Below, in pieces: positions 26,313-35,060 of a DNA stretch of 64,000 bases (position 1 is its first letter; the number at the start of each line of letters is the position of its first letter). The notes beneath the pieces are model-generated. The model had not been told where the DNA came from and searched no databases. It worked only from the letters and a program-made list of their open reading frames with translations. Source of the DNA: Solwaraspora sp. WMMD1047 (GTDB taxonomy: Bacteria > Actinomycetota > Actinomycetes > Mycobacteriales > Micromonosporaceae); NCBI RefSeq assembly GCF_029626155.1, contig NZ_JARUBL010000001.1:7220501-7284500 (forward strand). Reading direction: 5' to 3'. Made by a program: the position numbers and the translations under genes.

Positions 26313-26708
26313 ATGCGCCGAGATGGAGCGCCTGGGCAGGCATACCGGCGATCACCATGGCTTGGAGGTGACACATCCCCACCGTCGGTTGGGGATCGTG
26401 GTCAGGCCTGGCGGGAGGTTCAAGGGCCGGACTCGCGGATGGGCGCCCTATTCTTCGCCGTAGCGGCACAGGTCGCGGCGGCAGTCGCGGTGGCCGTCAC
26501 GCTGCGCGGCGTGGCCGAGATCGGTGTCGCGCCCATCATCATGATGGCGCTGCTCACTGTCACCCTCGCGGGATCGGTGACGCCCATGCTCATGGATTCC
26601 CGGCGGACGATCGTCGTGTTCGTGCAATGCGCTACACCAGGCGACGGGTCCGGGCGCAGGGGCCGCCGACCTCACGTGACCGGGAGGCGACGGGCACGGG
26701 AGGACTAG
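26313..26708 (+). CDS. Small predicted membrane protein (131 aa)
   Basis: AGGAAGG lies 12 nt before the ATG. The first 42 residues are hydrophilic. Two hydrophobic segments follow: ALFFAVAAQVAAAVAVAVTL (about 45-64) and APIIMMALLTVTLAGSVTPM, with a basic tail. A shorter start at the inner Met (26439) is possible. Its stop overlaps the convergent HTH gene in a shared CTAG. Function unknown. Confidence 0.4.
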   Translation: MRRDGAPGQAYRRSPWLGGDTSPPSVGDRGQAWREVQGPDSRMGALFFAVAAQVAAAVAVAVTLRGVAEIGVAPIIMMALLTVTLAGSVTPMLMDSRRTIVVFVQCATPGDGSGRRGRRPHVTGRRRARED

Positions 26709-27568
26709 GGCAGGCGCAGGTCGTCGAGTCGGGCCAGTACGCGGCCCTGGGTGTCGCCTTCCCGAGCGAGGAAGTCAAACGCAGCTTTGTAGGAGACGAC
26801 CTCCTGTGTTTCTTCCACCAACGCGAGATCGGCCGGGGCATTGTCGAGAAAGACGATGTCAGGGTCGGGCTCCGAGTTGAACTCGAGCAGGGAGAAAGGC
26901 CCGCCCAGCCCGAGGTGCCCCCCCAGACTTCCGGGAACGATAACGAGTTCAACCTGCTCGTCCAGTACTCTGTTACGGATAAGGCTGATCTGATGTCGCA
27001 ATATTTCCTGGCCCCCGATTGGCCTGCTCAACGCGGATTCGTCGATGGCGACGCGGATGGTGGCATCTCGATCGGCGGCGAATGCCCGTTGTTGACGCGC
27101 CATGCGCAATCGCACACGGGATTCGATCTCCGCCTCAGTCATATCTCGCGTGGCTGTTGCGCGGATGATAGCGCGGGCATACTCCTCGGTCTGCAGGAGG
27201 CCGGGTACGAACAACGGATGAAAGTGGCTGATCCGCCAGGCGTCGTCCTCGTAACCGAGGAAGTCCATGTAGGAGTGGGAGCAGATCTCTCGGTACTCGC
27301 TTGCCCAGTGCCGTCGGCGCGACAGCCGCGCCAACTCCAACAGCTCATGTATCCGCTCCGAATCACGGACGTCATAGAAGTCGAGCAGCACTTTCAGGTC
27401 GTTCACGCTGATACTGACCGCACCGCTCTCTATTCGGATAATCTTGGAGATGGACCACTCCATGCCCGAACGAACCTGTTCAAGCGGGTAGCGCTTCTGT
27501 TCCCTGATCGCCTTCAGGGTCATGCGGAGACGTCTGCGCGCGGCCGTCACTCCCAGCTCATCCGTCAT
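26705..27568 (-). CDS. Helix-turn-helix regulator with DUF5753 sensor domain (287 aa)
   Basis: Residues about 8-65 form a Cro/C1-type helix-turn-helix (RRLRMTLKAIREQKRYPLEQ). The DUF5753 part shows LFVPGLLQTEEYARAIIRAT, MARQQRAFAADRD and the closing DTQGRVLARLDDLR. The ATG at 27568 is preferred. GC content is visibly lower than in the neighbours, which suggests separate acquisition. The DUF397 gene at 27934 is divergent from it; the two families are regular partners. Confidence 0.85.
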   Translation of the reverse strand: MTDELGVTAARRRLRMTLKAIREQKRYPLEQVRSGMEWSISKIIRIESGAVSISVNDLKVLLDFYDVRDSERIHELLELARLSRRRHWASEYREICSHSYMDFLGYEDDAWRISHFHPLFVPGLLQTEEYARAIIRATATRDMTEAEIESRVRLRMARQQRAFAADRDATIRVAIDESALSRPIGGQEILRHQISLIRNRVLDEQVELVIVPGSLGGHLGLGGPFSLLEFNSEPDPDIVFLDNAPADLALVEETQEVVSYKAAFDFLAREGDTQGRVLARLDDLRLP

Positions 27569-27933
27569 GACGCCCACACCCTCTCAACCCTCTCATAACC
27601 GGCACATAGCAAAACGAAAAGAGCCAACCGCCCCCCGCATAAGTCCACACGCCGATAGACACATGCTGTTAGCAAGTTAGCAGACCCGCGGCGCCGCCCG
27701 TTTAGGCAGGCTGCCCAACGGAGACCTGCCGCAATGCACGACTCTTGCTACGCTCGACACATAGAGCGACGATACTGAAGACACATCGTGAAAGTTGCGC
27801 CTCACGTCTGACGTGACCTCGGGCCGGCCGAGATTCCATTTATCAACCTCGCTGCCCCGAGGTGAATCACACGATTTGTTCGGTCGATCCGCTGGCGCCA
27901 CCTCGATGCGGTCGGTAATCGAAGGAGTACGGG
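27569..27933. promoter_or_regulatory. Divergent promoter region between HTH-DUF5753 and DUF397 genes
   Basis: The region is AT-richer than its surroundings near 27590-27680 (AGCAAAACGAAAAG and AGCAAGTTAGCAG). It must hold promoters for both genes and probably the operator of the HTH protein. I see no long palindrome. Confidence 0.4.
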
Positions 27934-28152
27934 TTGAGAGCCACAGCCAATGCCCCAGCACGCTGGCGTCGTCGTAGCTCCCGATGCACACAGGAGACCT
28001 GCATATGGGTCGCGAACCACGACGGCTACGTCGAGGTATCGGATACCGAGGGAACCGACTCATCCGGCAGAGGCCCATCTCTCGTGTTCGCTGCCCGGTC
28101 ATGGCAAGCCTTCCTGCGGGGAGTACAGGCCGGCGGCCTTCAGGTCATGTAG
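27934..28152 (+). CDS. DUF397-domain protein (72 aa)
   Basis: The DUF397 pattern is clear: ARWRRRSSRCTQETCIWVAN at the start and FAARSWQAFLRGVQAGGLQV at the end. The TTG start at 27934 is supported by GAAGGAG 7 nt upstream. DUF397 proteins act with HTH-DUF5753 regulators as small partner or antagonist proteins, as described for pairs involved in developmental control and in toxin-like behaviour. Here the pair is divergent rather than tandem. Confidence 0.75.
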   Translation: MRATANAPARWRRRSSRCTQETCIWVANHDGYVEVSDTEGTDSSGRGPSLVFAARSWQAFLRGVQAGGLQVM

Positions 28153-28170
28153 GGACTGTCATCACCATCG

Positions 28171-28190
28171 GCCTGGCCCGGAGGCCAGGC
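28171..28190. terminator. Hairpin after the DUF397 gene
   Basis: GCCTGGCC (28171-28178) and GGCCAGGC (28183-28190) form a perfect 8-bp stem with a CGGA tetraloop, 19 bp after the DUF397 stop. Typical of an actinobacterial terminator. Confidence 0.6.
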
Positions 28191-28978
28191 GAGCCGACGG
28201 CCCCTCGGGACCGTTGACCGTTGCCTTCGACGCGGTCCGGCATCGCCGGTGCTGCCCAGCGCATCGGCACGCGAGTGGACCCGGGGGTCCGACGGATGTG
28301 GCCGGCGGCCACCGCCGCTAGACCTTCACCCACCACGCCGACGACGAAGGCTCGGCCCGATGCCGTGCCAGCGTTGTCGTCACGACCGCGTCGCGCCGCC
28401 GCGACAGGTGCACGGCCCATGATCGATCCGGCAGCAGGGCGGGTGAGATCGGCGTCAAGCCGGCACCGACGTCGCCCAACTTCCCGCACACGTTCACTCA
28501 CTCCCTCCTGCACCTACAGGACGTCCTTACAGAATGCCTGGGTCCCGGACCGAAATCACCGCCAACACACCCCACGCAACATCTACGGCTTGTAGTCGGC
28601 TCGACACGTACCGGTGGTCCGATTCCCATCGGCGCGATCCCACCGGATCCACGAGGCACCCGGCGCCAAGATCCAACCCGCCGCATCCACGGCGCGGTAA
28701 TACGCGAGAAGGGCTGTTCACCTTGCGACAGAACACCCAGTCGCAGTCCTCCGCCGCTCAGGCCGTCCAGCTGTCGCGAGCAGGTCGCCCATCCTTGCCG
28801 CCTGGCTGGTGACCCGAGCACGACCTGTCCGGTCGCGCGCCTCCTGGCGGTGGGGTCACCATCGACGCCACTGGGAACAGCTCCGCCCGCTCGGAGCACT
28901 CACAGGTCCCAGTCCATATCCTGGTCAGTCCGGATGGCACCGGCATCGCGGCGTTGACCGGGACCGCACCTGAGACAC
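28191..28978. other. Stretch with no supported gene
   Basis: Open frames at 28145..28513 and 28498..28899 (minus) and 28221..28595 (plus) overlap and give Arg/Pro-rich translations without convincing starts. I see no repeats or RNA-like structure beyond the terminator before it. Confidence 0.5.
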
Positions 28979-29371
28979 TCAGGTCTCCTGGTCGAGGTGG
29001 ATCGGGGTCGGTGCGTTTCCCGTGGTCAGGTAGGTGCGGATGGTGTGACGGGCGTTCGCGGGTGTGATCCTGGTGCGCGACGGCGGGTAGCTGGTGGATT
29101 GGCCACCGTAGTCGAAGTCGATCGGTTCCGGCCAGGCGGGCAGTTCGGGTTGGTAGGCGTAGCCGCCGTCGTCGTCGAAGATGAGCACGGTCGCCCGGTC
29201 GGGGTGCCCGACGCCGATCTGGACACCGGCGTCGTCGTCCCCGGCCGCGGTGACGTCGACGATGTACGCCCCGGCGGCCGCGATCCGGTCAAGGACCGCG
29301 TCGATGTCGTCGGTACTGGTCGCCTGGGCGGTGTTGTCGGCTCCCCAGTACAGCCGCCAGGCGCCGCTCAT
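28979..29371 (-). CDS. Imm1-family immunity protein for the deaminase toxin (130 aa)
   Basis: Imm1 layout is visible: a strand (WRLYWGADNTAQATSTDDID), a helix (AVLDRIAAAGAYIVDVT), then TVLIFDDDGGYAYQPELPAW, DFDYGGQSTSYPPSR and the final helix. Imm1 proteins are established partners of DddA-like deaminases. The ATG at 29371 overlaps the toxin stop as ATGA, so the pair is coupled. It should bind and block the toxin's active site. Confidence 0.8.
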   Translation of the reverse strand: MSGAWRLYWGADNTAQATSTDDIDAVLDRIAAAGAYIVDVTAAGDDDAGVQIGVGHPDRATVLIFDDDGGYAYQPELPAWPEPIDFDYGGQSTSYPPSRTRITPANARHTIRTYLTTGNAPTPIHLDQET

Positions 29372-30183
29372 GTCGTTCCTCTCCCATTGCCGTGGTAGTC
29401 GGCCCACCAGGTGGGGGTGTCGCCGTCACCGGCAACGTACACCCGCAGCGTGGTGCCGACGGGCAGCATCTCGGCCAGGCGCCGGTGGCAGCCTTTCGGG
29501 CCGCCGCAAGGGGGTGCGGACACGACGAGGATCGCCTCGGCGGGAGCGGCGGGTCGGCGCAGAATCGCCGCGGCGTGGCCCTCGACGTGCTGCGTGGCGG
29601 CGGCCATCTGGTGCCAGCGCAGCGCGGAGTCGCGGCGTAGGCCGGGCGCGCCGGCGCCGGGTCCGTCCCCACCGCTCCAGATCGGCTTACTTCGGGTGCG
29701 GCCGTCCGGGCTCAACAGCATGCCCGCGACCTTGCTGCCGCGCGGCAGCAACGACCGCAGGATCGCCGCGGCCGCGGCCACGCCAGCCGGGAAGGTGGGG
29801 GTTCCGGCCACGCCACCAGGTTTCGGTGGCGGGCTCTGGGCTTTCAGGGGCACACCGATGCTGGTCATGTAGGCCTCGACCGCGTCCGCGCCGGCCCGGG
29901 CGGACGCCGCCCCCTGCCGCGCTCTGGCCGTCGCGACCCGGAGCGCGGTGCTGAGGTGATCGACAGACGGGCCCGCCGCGCCGCGTAGATGTTCCTGCAA
30001 TCGGGCGGCGGTCTCGGTCAGTCGACGCGCTACCTGGTTCGCTGTGGCGGCGGCGGCTCGGACGTCGGCCACGGCGGCGCGTAGCCGCACACCAATGCGC
30101 ACCATCGGTTCCACGGGCAGTTCAGCCCCTGCCGCACGCGTCGTTGTCGGATCCGCCCCTGCTGTCGTCTCATTGTCGGCCAC
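29368..30183 (-). CDS. DddA-like DNA deaminase toxin with helical N-terminal domain (271 aa)
   Basis: The C-terminal domain carries the cytidine-deaminase signature in the SCP1.201/DddA form: His199-Val-Glu201 (HVEGHAAAILRR) and Cys226 and Cys232 in PPCGGPKGCHRRL, which would bind zinc. Related toxins deaminate cytosine in double-stranded DNA. The N-terminal 110 residues are helical and Ala-rich, resembling DUF6244-type toxin leaders; a Pro/Gly-rich linker (115-145) separates them. No signal peptide is visible, so export would need a dedicated secretion route. The GTG start at 30183 is used. Confidence 0.8.
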   Translation of the reverse strand: MADNETTAGADPTTTRAAGAELPVEPMVRIGVRLRAAVADVRAAAATANQVARRLTETAARLQEHLRGAAGPSVDHLSTALRVATARARQGAASARAGADAVEAYMTSIGVPLKAQSPPPKPGGVAGTPTFPAGVAAAAAILRSLLPRGSKVAGMLLSPDGRTRSKPIWSGGDGPGAGAPGLRRDSALRWHQMAAATQHVEGHAAAILRRPAAPAEAILVVSAPPCGGPKGCHRRLAEMLPVGTTLRVYVAGDGDTPTWWADYHGNGRGTT

Positions 30184-30232
30184 CCAGTCAGGGTGCGGCC
30201 AGACCCGCGGAGCCCGCTAACGGAATCAGCCT

Positions 30233-30262
30233 CCTGTGGACAACGGCCACGTTATCCACAGG
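30233..30262. promoter_or_regulatory. Inverted pair of DnaA-box-like sequences upstream of the toxin
   Basis: TGTGGACAA (30235-30243, reverse complement TTGTCCACA) and TTATCCACA (30252-30260) both match DnaA-box consensus. They sit in a 12-bp inverted repeat with one mismatch around GGCCAC. The site is 50-80 bp before the toxin GTG. Confidence 0.5.
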
Positions 30263-30388
30263 CAGGAGCCCAGTCGAGGCAGGTCAGGACGTGGCCGGCC
30301 GACCGCGCTCCTGACCGACACCGGTTCGGACCTGGCACGTCATGTCTGGCAGCTTCCCGACCCGGGGCCCGCCCGGCACCGGTCCGGT

Positions 30389-30525
30389 TCACGAAGGCGC
30401 AGGGACCCGTTCGTCGATGACAGCGTTGTCCAGGCTCGCCTCGTCGAGGATGGCGCCGGTCAGGCCAGCTTCGAAGATCGTCGCGCCGTGTGCGTCGCGC
30501 CGGTCAGGTTCGCGTGACGACGGTC
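30389..30525 (-). pseudogene. Remnant of a pentapeptide-repeat protein
   Basis: On the minus strand one frame reads ANLTGAT and a shifted frame continues IFEAGLTGAILDEASLDNAV before a stop at 30389. The A(N/D)LxGA spacing is that of pentapeptide repeats. There is no start codon and a frameshift lies between the halves, so this is a decayed fragment. The rest of 30263-30690 shows no supported gene. Confidence 0.35.
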
Positions 30526-30690
30526 GTCACCGGTTACCCCCTACCGGCAGACGGTGAGGTGGCTGCTGACCGTGGTGACGCCGACGGCGGGCCTGTCGGC
30601 TACCGATCGGGCTGGCACTTCCCGTGGCCGCCGGCAGGTGGTGGGTCGTCGTCGGCTCGAGTGGAAGGATCGCGTATTCCCTGGTCGGCG

Positions 30691-30939
30691 TTACCGGGTT
30701 CCGGGGTGTGGCTGGTACCGGTACACCACGTCCCAGAAGTCGTCGCCGTCGTCGCCGTCGTCGTCGGACAGCGCGTAGATGTGGTTGACGGCAGGTGCCG
30801 GCTCGTCGCTGGATGCGAGGTAGAGGCCTGTCTGTGGGAGCACGACAGTGGGGGGCACGCTGCCGTCGGCGGCGCACTCGATGGTGTCAACTCGTCCGTC
30901 GGCTGGGCCGCCTCGCAGCCACGCGCGTATCACCGCCAT
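30691..30939 (-). CDS. Small conserved-looking hypothetical protein (82 aa)
   Basis: The sequence MAVIRAWLRGGPADGRVDTI, with VYRYQPHPGTR at the end and an acidic stretch (SDDDGDDGDD), resembles short actinobacterial proteins with the start AWLRGGPADG. The ATG at 30939 is preferred over an upstream start. The Asp-rich part comes from a repeated GAC/GTC tract. Function unknown. Confidence 0.55.
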   Translation of the reverse strand: MAVIRAWLRGGPADGRVDTIECAADGSVPPTVVLPQTGLYLASSDEPAPAVNHIYALSDDDGDDGDDFWDVVYRYQPHPGTR

Positions 30940-31303
30940 CGGTCCATGATGGCCCAACGCGCGGCCGTCGCGCGATCACCGGCGCTGGCCGGCCGCAGGT
31001 ACCTGCGCGGTTTCTACCCCGTTCCCGGGGTGGGAGGCAGCGGGTCACCCGACTGGTTCAGCGGGGCCGGTGGGCGGGTCTGGTACGCGGGCGAAGCGGC
31101 GGGGCGGGCCGATGTGCCGTCCGTGAACGGGTGCGACAGGCTCGATGACCAGGTCAGCTCCGCGTCCTGGTTCGCCGCGCAACAGTGCGGATCGTCGCGA
31201 TGGTGAGGGTGGCTGGGGGCCGGCCGGGCACCGTTCCCACGTCGGAGCTCACCGCCGGTGGCTCGGGATTGACTCAGGTGTTTCCGGCCGGCCTCCAGCC
31301 GCC
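30940..31303. other. Flank of the IS110 copy, no supported gene
   Basis: No credible ORF was found. The stretch is between a small gene and the end of the IS110 transposase remnant, and includes the element's downstream end, which I could not place because IS110 elements lack clear terminal repeats. Confidence 0.4.
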
Positions 31304-32218
31304 TCATCTCGGCGCCGGGTCGTTGTTCGGGAAGGCGGCACGTTCGTCGTACACGTCGCCGGTGGTCAGGCAGTGGTGCAGGCCGCTGAGTAGGCGGGCC
31401 GCGACGTGGCGCAGCGCGCTGGCGTAGCTGTCGCCGGCGGCGCGGCGCCGGTCGTACAGGCGCCGGGAGCCGGGTGATCGGGTCAGCGCGGAGAATGCCC
31501 ACCGGTGGCAGGCGGTCTTGAGGCGGCGGTTGCAGACCCGCCGGTGGGTGACCTGCCGGCTGGTGCCGCTCTGCCAGGTCAACGGCGCCAGGCCGGCGTA
31601 GGCGCGGAGGCCTCGGGCTGTGGCGAACCGGTTGGGGTCGTCGCCGATCTCGGCGAGCAGCCGGGCACCGGTCAACGCGCCGCAGCCGGGGAACGATAGG
31701 TAGGTGCCGGCCGTGGGGGGGGGGGGGAGGAACGCCTCGGTCAGGTGGGCGATGAGTTCGTCGCTGGTCCGGCAGGCGTGGTCGAACAGGGCGAGGGTCG
31801 CGCGGATGTCGACGGCCATCGCCTGCTCGACGGCCGCGGGTGCCCCACCCGTCGCGCAGGTACAGGGCGATCAGCTCCGCGTCGGACCTGTCGGATGTTT
31901 GCGTGCGGGTGAGATCCGGCGCCGGTATCCGGCGACCGCGCTCGGCGGAACGTGAAATACCGGCTGTCCTTTGGCTCGCAGCGCGTGGACGAGTAGACCC
32001 TGGGTGGTTTCGATCCCGACCGGCACCTGCCGCCGGCCGTGGGTGTGGCTGGCACGCAGCCCGTTGAGCAGCGCGAACAGGTCCCTCATCCCCTGCGGTG
32101 AGGTCGGCACCCGCGCGCGGGCGACCACCACCGCCGACCGGTCGACAACCGCGACGTCGTTGAGGCCCTCCGACCAGTCGATGCCGCAGATGAACCGTGG
32201 CGGCTTGTCCCCCATCAT
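31304..32218 (-). pseudogene. IS110-family transposase, frameshifted
   Basis: The N-terminal DEDD/RuvC-like domain is at 31871..32218 (FICGIDWSEGLNDVAVVDRS), and the C-terminal Transposase_20 domain is at 31304..31819 (FPGCGALTGARLLAEIGDDP then LRAYAGLAPLTWQSGTSRQV). Between them the expected TSDRSDAELIALYLRDGWG is found in a third frame. At least two frameshifts are therefore needed, so the gene is probably inactive. A run of 13 G at 31715-31727 lies in the C-terminal part but is in frame. Confidence 0.8.
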
Positions 32219-32633
32219 CGCCCTCTTCCCCGGTCAGATCCGCGCCGCGACGTCTGACGCCCCGCCCCGGCCGCCGGGACGGCGAGTTCGTCGCCGTCGT
32301 CGGCCGGTCGGGGTGTGGCAAGCCGGCGACGCACCGTCTGACACGTCAACCCTGGTCGGAACGGCACGACAGCTTCTATCGACAGCAACCGTCGGCGCCT
32401 CCACCGGGGTCCGGCGGCGGCGCACACCAACGTGATGCGCGTGAAACCCCGCTGCGGCGGGAACCAGAGAACCGACCAGCAGGCGCCATTGAGCCCGACG
32501 CGCTTCCGGGATGGTCACACCCCCACAAAGGTGGAGAAAGCGCTGATCGACGGTAGACCGTACATCACCGGTCGGACCGACGCCACCGCCCGGCCTACGG
32601 TGTCCTCGGCCGGCGAGGTGGGTCGACGGGGCG
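32219..32633. other. Region downstream of the integrase, candidate attachment-site region
   Basis: No gene is supported. The region lies between the IS110 remnant and the end of the integrase gene, where the attachment core of such elements usually sits. I saw no tRNA 3' end. The other copy of the core would be outside the window. Confidence 0.35.
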
Positions 32634-34100
32634 CTACGCCGGCGTCGGACGGTTCCGGCGCGGGATGAGCTTGATCGTCGCCTCGGCGGTGGTCTTCTTC
32701 AACTCCGCTAGGACCGAGGTGTAGATGTCGGCGGTCATCTTGTAGGAGGAGTGGCCGAGGGTGTCCTGGATCTCCTTGATGCTGGCGCCGGCCGCGAGCA
32801 TCAGGGTCGCCGCAACGTGCCTGAGGTCGTGGAACCGTACCGGTGGCAAGCCGCTGCGCGCGACGAGCCGGTCGAACCGGCCGGTGACCGTCTCGGGATG
32901 CCACGGTTGGCCGTCGCGCTGGCGGACGAAGAAGATGTCGCTGTCGACCCAGGCGTCCCCCGCGATGACCTTCCACCCGGCCCGGCGGGACAGGTACCTG
33001 CGCAGGCTCGTCACGGTTTCGTCGCTGAGGTCGACGACCCGGTCCCCGGCCGCCGACTTCACGTCCTTTTCGATCACCTGGTAGCCGACGCTGGTGCGCT
33101 GGCCGGTGATGGTGATCGCGGCTGCTTCCAGGTCGACGTCGTAGTCGTGCAGGCCACACAACTCCCCCCTGCGGGGACCGCGGTGGATGGCCAGGTCGAA
33201 CAGGGGATACAGTCCGGGATCCTCGGCTTCGGCGAAGTCAAGGAACTCACCCACCTGTGCCGGTGTCCAGACCATGACGGGGCTGGGCCGCTGTCCGGTG
33301 CGGCGCCACCGGTTGACCGCCGCGTCTGTCCACAGTCGGGGCTTCGGAGGCTTGCCGGACGCCAACTCGACCGACTCGGCCGGATTGTGGTCCACCAGCT
33401 TGTGGTGATAGAGGCGGCGGGCGTCGTTGAGCGCCTTCCGCAGCGTCGCGAGGATCCGCTGCTGACTCGCCTCGCCGACCATCCGGATCCCTTTGACGGA
33501 GTCACGGATCTCCTTCACGGGGCTGGCCTTGGCGGCGCGGACCTCGTCGTTGCGGGAGTCGATCGCCGCGAAGACCGACTCGATGTGGGCGGCGGTGAGT
33601 TCCTGCAGCGCCACCTGGCCCAACTGCGGGGTCCAGTACTTGGTGATGTGGTCCTGGTAGCTGCGCCGGGTCGCGGGCGCCAGCCTGGTCCGGCCCTTGA
33701 TCCATTCGGCGAGGTAGTCGCCGAGGGTGAGCCCGTTGTCGGCGGGCACGTCGGCGCGGATACGGCGGGCCACATGGTCGCGGTCGGGCAGCGGCTGGTT
33801 GGGCTTGACCGCCTGCAGCAGGTCGGCGATCTGCCGCCGCCGGAGCTCGTCGCGTCCGGCGAGGTCGAGTAGCGCACGGGCGCGGTCGCGCTCGTCTACC
33901 GCATCCTCCCGGGTGTCGAAGCCGGTGCGGCGCAGCTGCCGCCGACCGTGGGCTGCATCCAGTGGGAGTTCGAGTTGGTAGCGCCAGCTGCCGTGGTGCG
34001 GGTTCCACCCGTTGCCACGACGGAGCTTGGGGCACGTGGCGCCGAGGCGCTTGCCGTTGTTCCGGCAGCCACAGCGTTTGGTGATGGATCCGTCTGCCAT
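32634..34100 (-). CDS. int: Tyrosine-type site-specific integrase (488 aa)
   Basis: An integrase of actinobacterial integrative elements or phages. The N-terminus has a zinc-like CGCRNNGKRLGATCP and an arm region, then a SAM-like core-binding domain (about 125-245). All catalytic residues are visible: Arg311 in HRGPRRGELCGL, a Lys near 345-348, His424/Arg427 in FHDLRHVAATL, His450 in TLGHSS, and the nucleophile Tyr460. The ATG at 34100 matches family length. The excisionase lies 94 bp upstream on the same strand. It would insert and excise the element that extends to the right. Confidence 0.9.
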   Translation of the reverse strand: MADGSITKRCGCRNNGKRLGATCPKLRRGNGWNPHHGSWRYQLELPLDAAHGRRQLRRTGFDTREDAVDERDRARALLDLAGRDELRRRQIADLLQAVKPNQPLPDRDHVARRIRADVPADNGLTLGDYLAEWIKGRTRLAPATRRSYQDHITKYWTPQLGQVALQELTAAHIESVFAAIDSRNDEVRAAKASPVKEIRDSVKGIRMVGEASQQRILATLRKALNDARRLYHHKLVDHNPAESVELASGKPPKPRLWTDAAVNRWRRTGQRPSPVMVWTPAQVGEFLDFAEAEDPGLYPLFDLAIHRGPRRGELCGLHDYDVDLEAAAITITGQRTSVGYQVIEKDVKSAAGDRVVDLSDETVTSLRRYLSRRAGWKVIAGDAWVDSDIFFVRQRDGQPWHPETVTGRFDRLVARSGLPPVRFHDLRHVAATLMLAAGASIKEIQDTLGHSSYKMTADIYTSVLAELKKTTAEATIKLIPRRNRPTPA

Positions 34101-34194
34101 GACGAGTCTTCTCCTCGCCGATGCCCGCTGTGTGGGAGAGCATCGGATTGTCGGGTGTCCATTGGTGTGATCACCGCTCGGTCCGGCGACGTGG

Positions 34195-34467
34195 TCAAGT
34201 CGCCGGCGGCGGCGGGTAGTCAGTCGGGACGCCGAGGGCGGCCAGGACCGCGGCGACGGAGACCCGGTAGCGGGATCCGACCCGCAGCACCGGCACCGGA
34301 AGCCGGTTCGTGCGGGCCAGCTCGTAGGCACTGCTGCGGGACATGCCGAAGATCTCGCCGACGGTGGCGACATCGGTGACCGCCCCAAGCGCGCGGATGC
34401 GCTCGACGGTCCACACCTGGGAACGCGTCGGTGTCCCTCCTGCGGGAGCGCCGGCTGTGCTGTCCAT
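34195..34467 (-). CDS. xis: Excisionase-like helix-turn-helix protein (90 aa)
   Basis: A MerR/excisionase-type winged helix with VGEIFGMSRSSAYELARTNR and VPVLRVGSRYRVSVAAVLA, as in phage and ICE Xis proteins that direct excision. The ATG at 34467 gives 90 residues, a usual size. It is upstream of int on the same strand, which is the common int-xis order. Confidence 0.8.
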   Translation of the reverse strand: MDSTAGAPAGGTPTRSQVWTVERIRALGAVTDVATVGEIFGMSRSSAYELARTNRLPVPVLRVGSRYRVSVAAVLAALGVPTDYPPPPAT

Positions 34468-34549
34468 GGGATTCGTCCTTGAGGTGAGGAAGGGCCCGAC
34501 CACCGTGGTGGCGGGCCCTCGAAATGAGTGGAAACTGCTGGTGTGACGA

Positions 34550-34888
34550 TCAGCCAGATAGCTCCCACCGCCTCCGCGCGATTCCAGCGGTGCCGTGGTC
34601 GACGTGGCTGGCGGCTCGGACGCGACCGGCCAGGCCGGCGGCCGGAGTCGACGACGCGTAACCCGGCCGCATGAGCGGGTCGGACGGTTGTCCGTCGGCG
34701 GTGGTCAGATTCAGGGCGTGGCGGATCACCGCGACCGGTTCGCGGTAGCCGCTGCCGAAGCGCGGGCACGGCGGCCGGGAACTGGTCGCGGTGACGAGGT
34801 CGTACACACCGGCGAGACAGCCGTAGTTGCCGCCGCGGTGGATATCGGTTATCCGGTTGCGTGCCCGGATCCGCTCGACGGTCCAAGG
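34550..34888 (-). pseudogene. Diverged second excisionase-like remnant
   Basis: The minus strand reads WTVERIRARNRITDIHRGGN and later PCPRFGSGYREPVAVIRHAL. These align with WTVERIRALGAVTDVATVGE and PVLRVGSRYRVSVAAVLAAL of the adjacent excisionase. There is no start codon before WTVERIRA, and the HTH core is altered. It looks like a decayed duplicate. The first start inside is a GTG at 34807. The rest of 34889-35060 shows nothing. Confidence 0.45.
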
Positions 34889-35060
34889 CGACGGCCTCTG
34901 TTCGCATTCAGGGCCTGACGTTCGGTGAAGCGCCGGTCGGGGACATGGTCACGGCACCGGGCGGACCTTCCCCGGGAACCTGAGGTCGGAGCAACCCTGC
35001 GGTCCACGCACCAGCAAGGGATTCGGCCCGGCGCGCTGCCGCAGCGTTGGCCCGCGAGGG

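Noticed and set aside
28145..28899. Minus-strand ORFs 28145..28513 and 28498..28899
   Set aside because: They overlap the DUF397 terminator and each other, and lack credible starts and domains.
30233..30262. Chromosomal origin of replication
   Set aside because: Only two DnaA boxes were found, without dnaA/dnaN or an AT-rich unwinding region.
32634..34907. Extended integrase ORF of 757 codons
   Set aside because: The part above 34100 is the shifted frame of the excisionase region. The integrase starts at the ATG at 34100.
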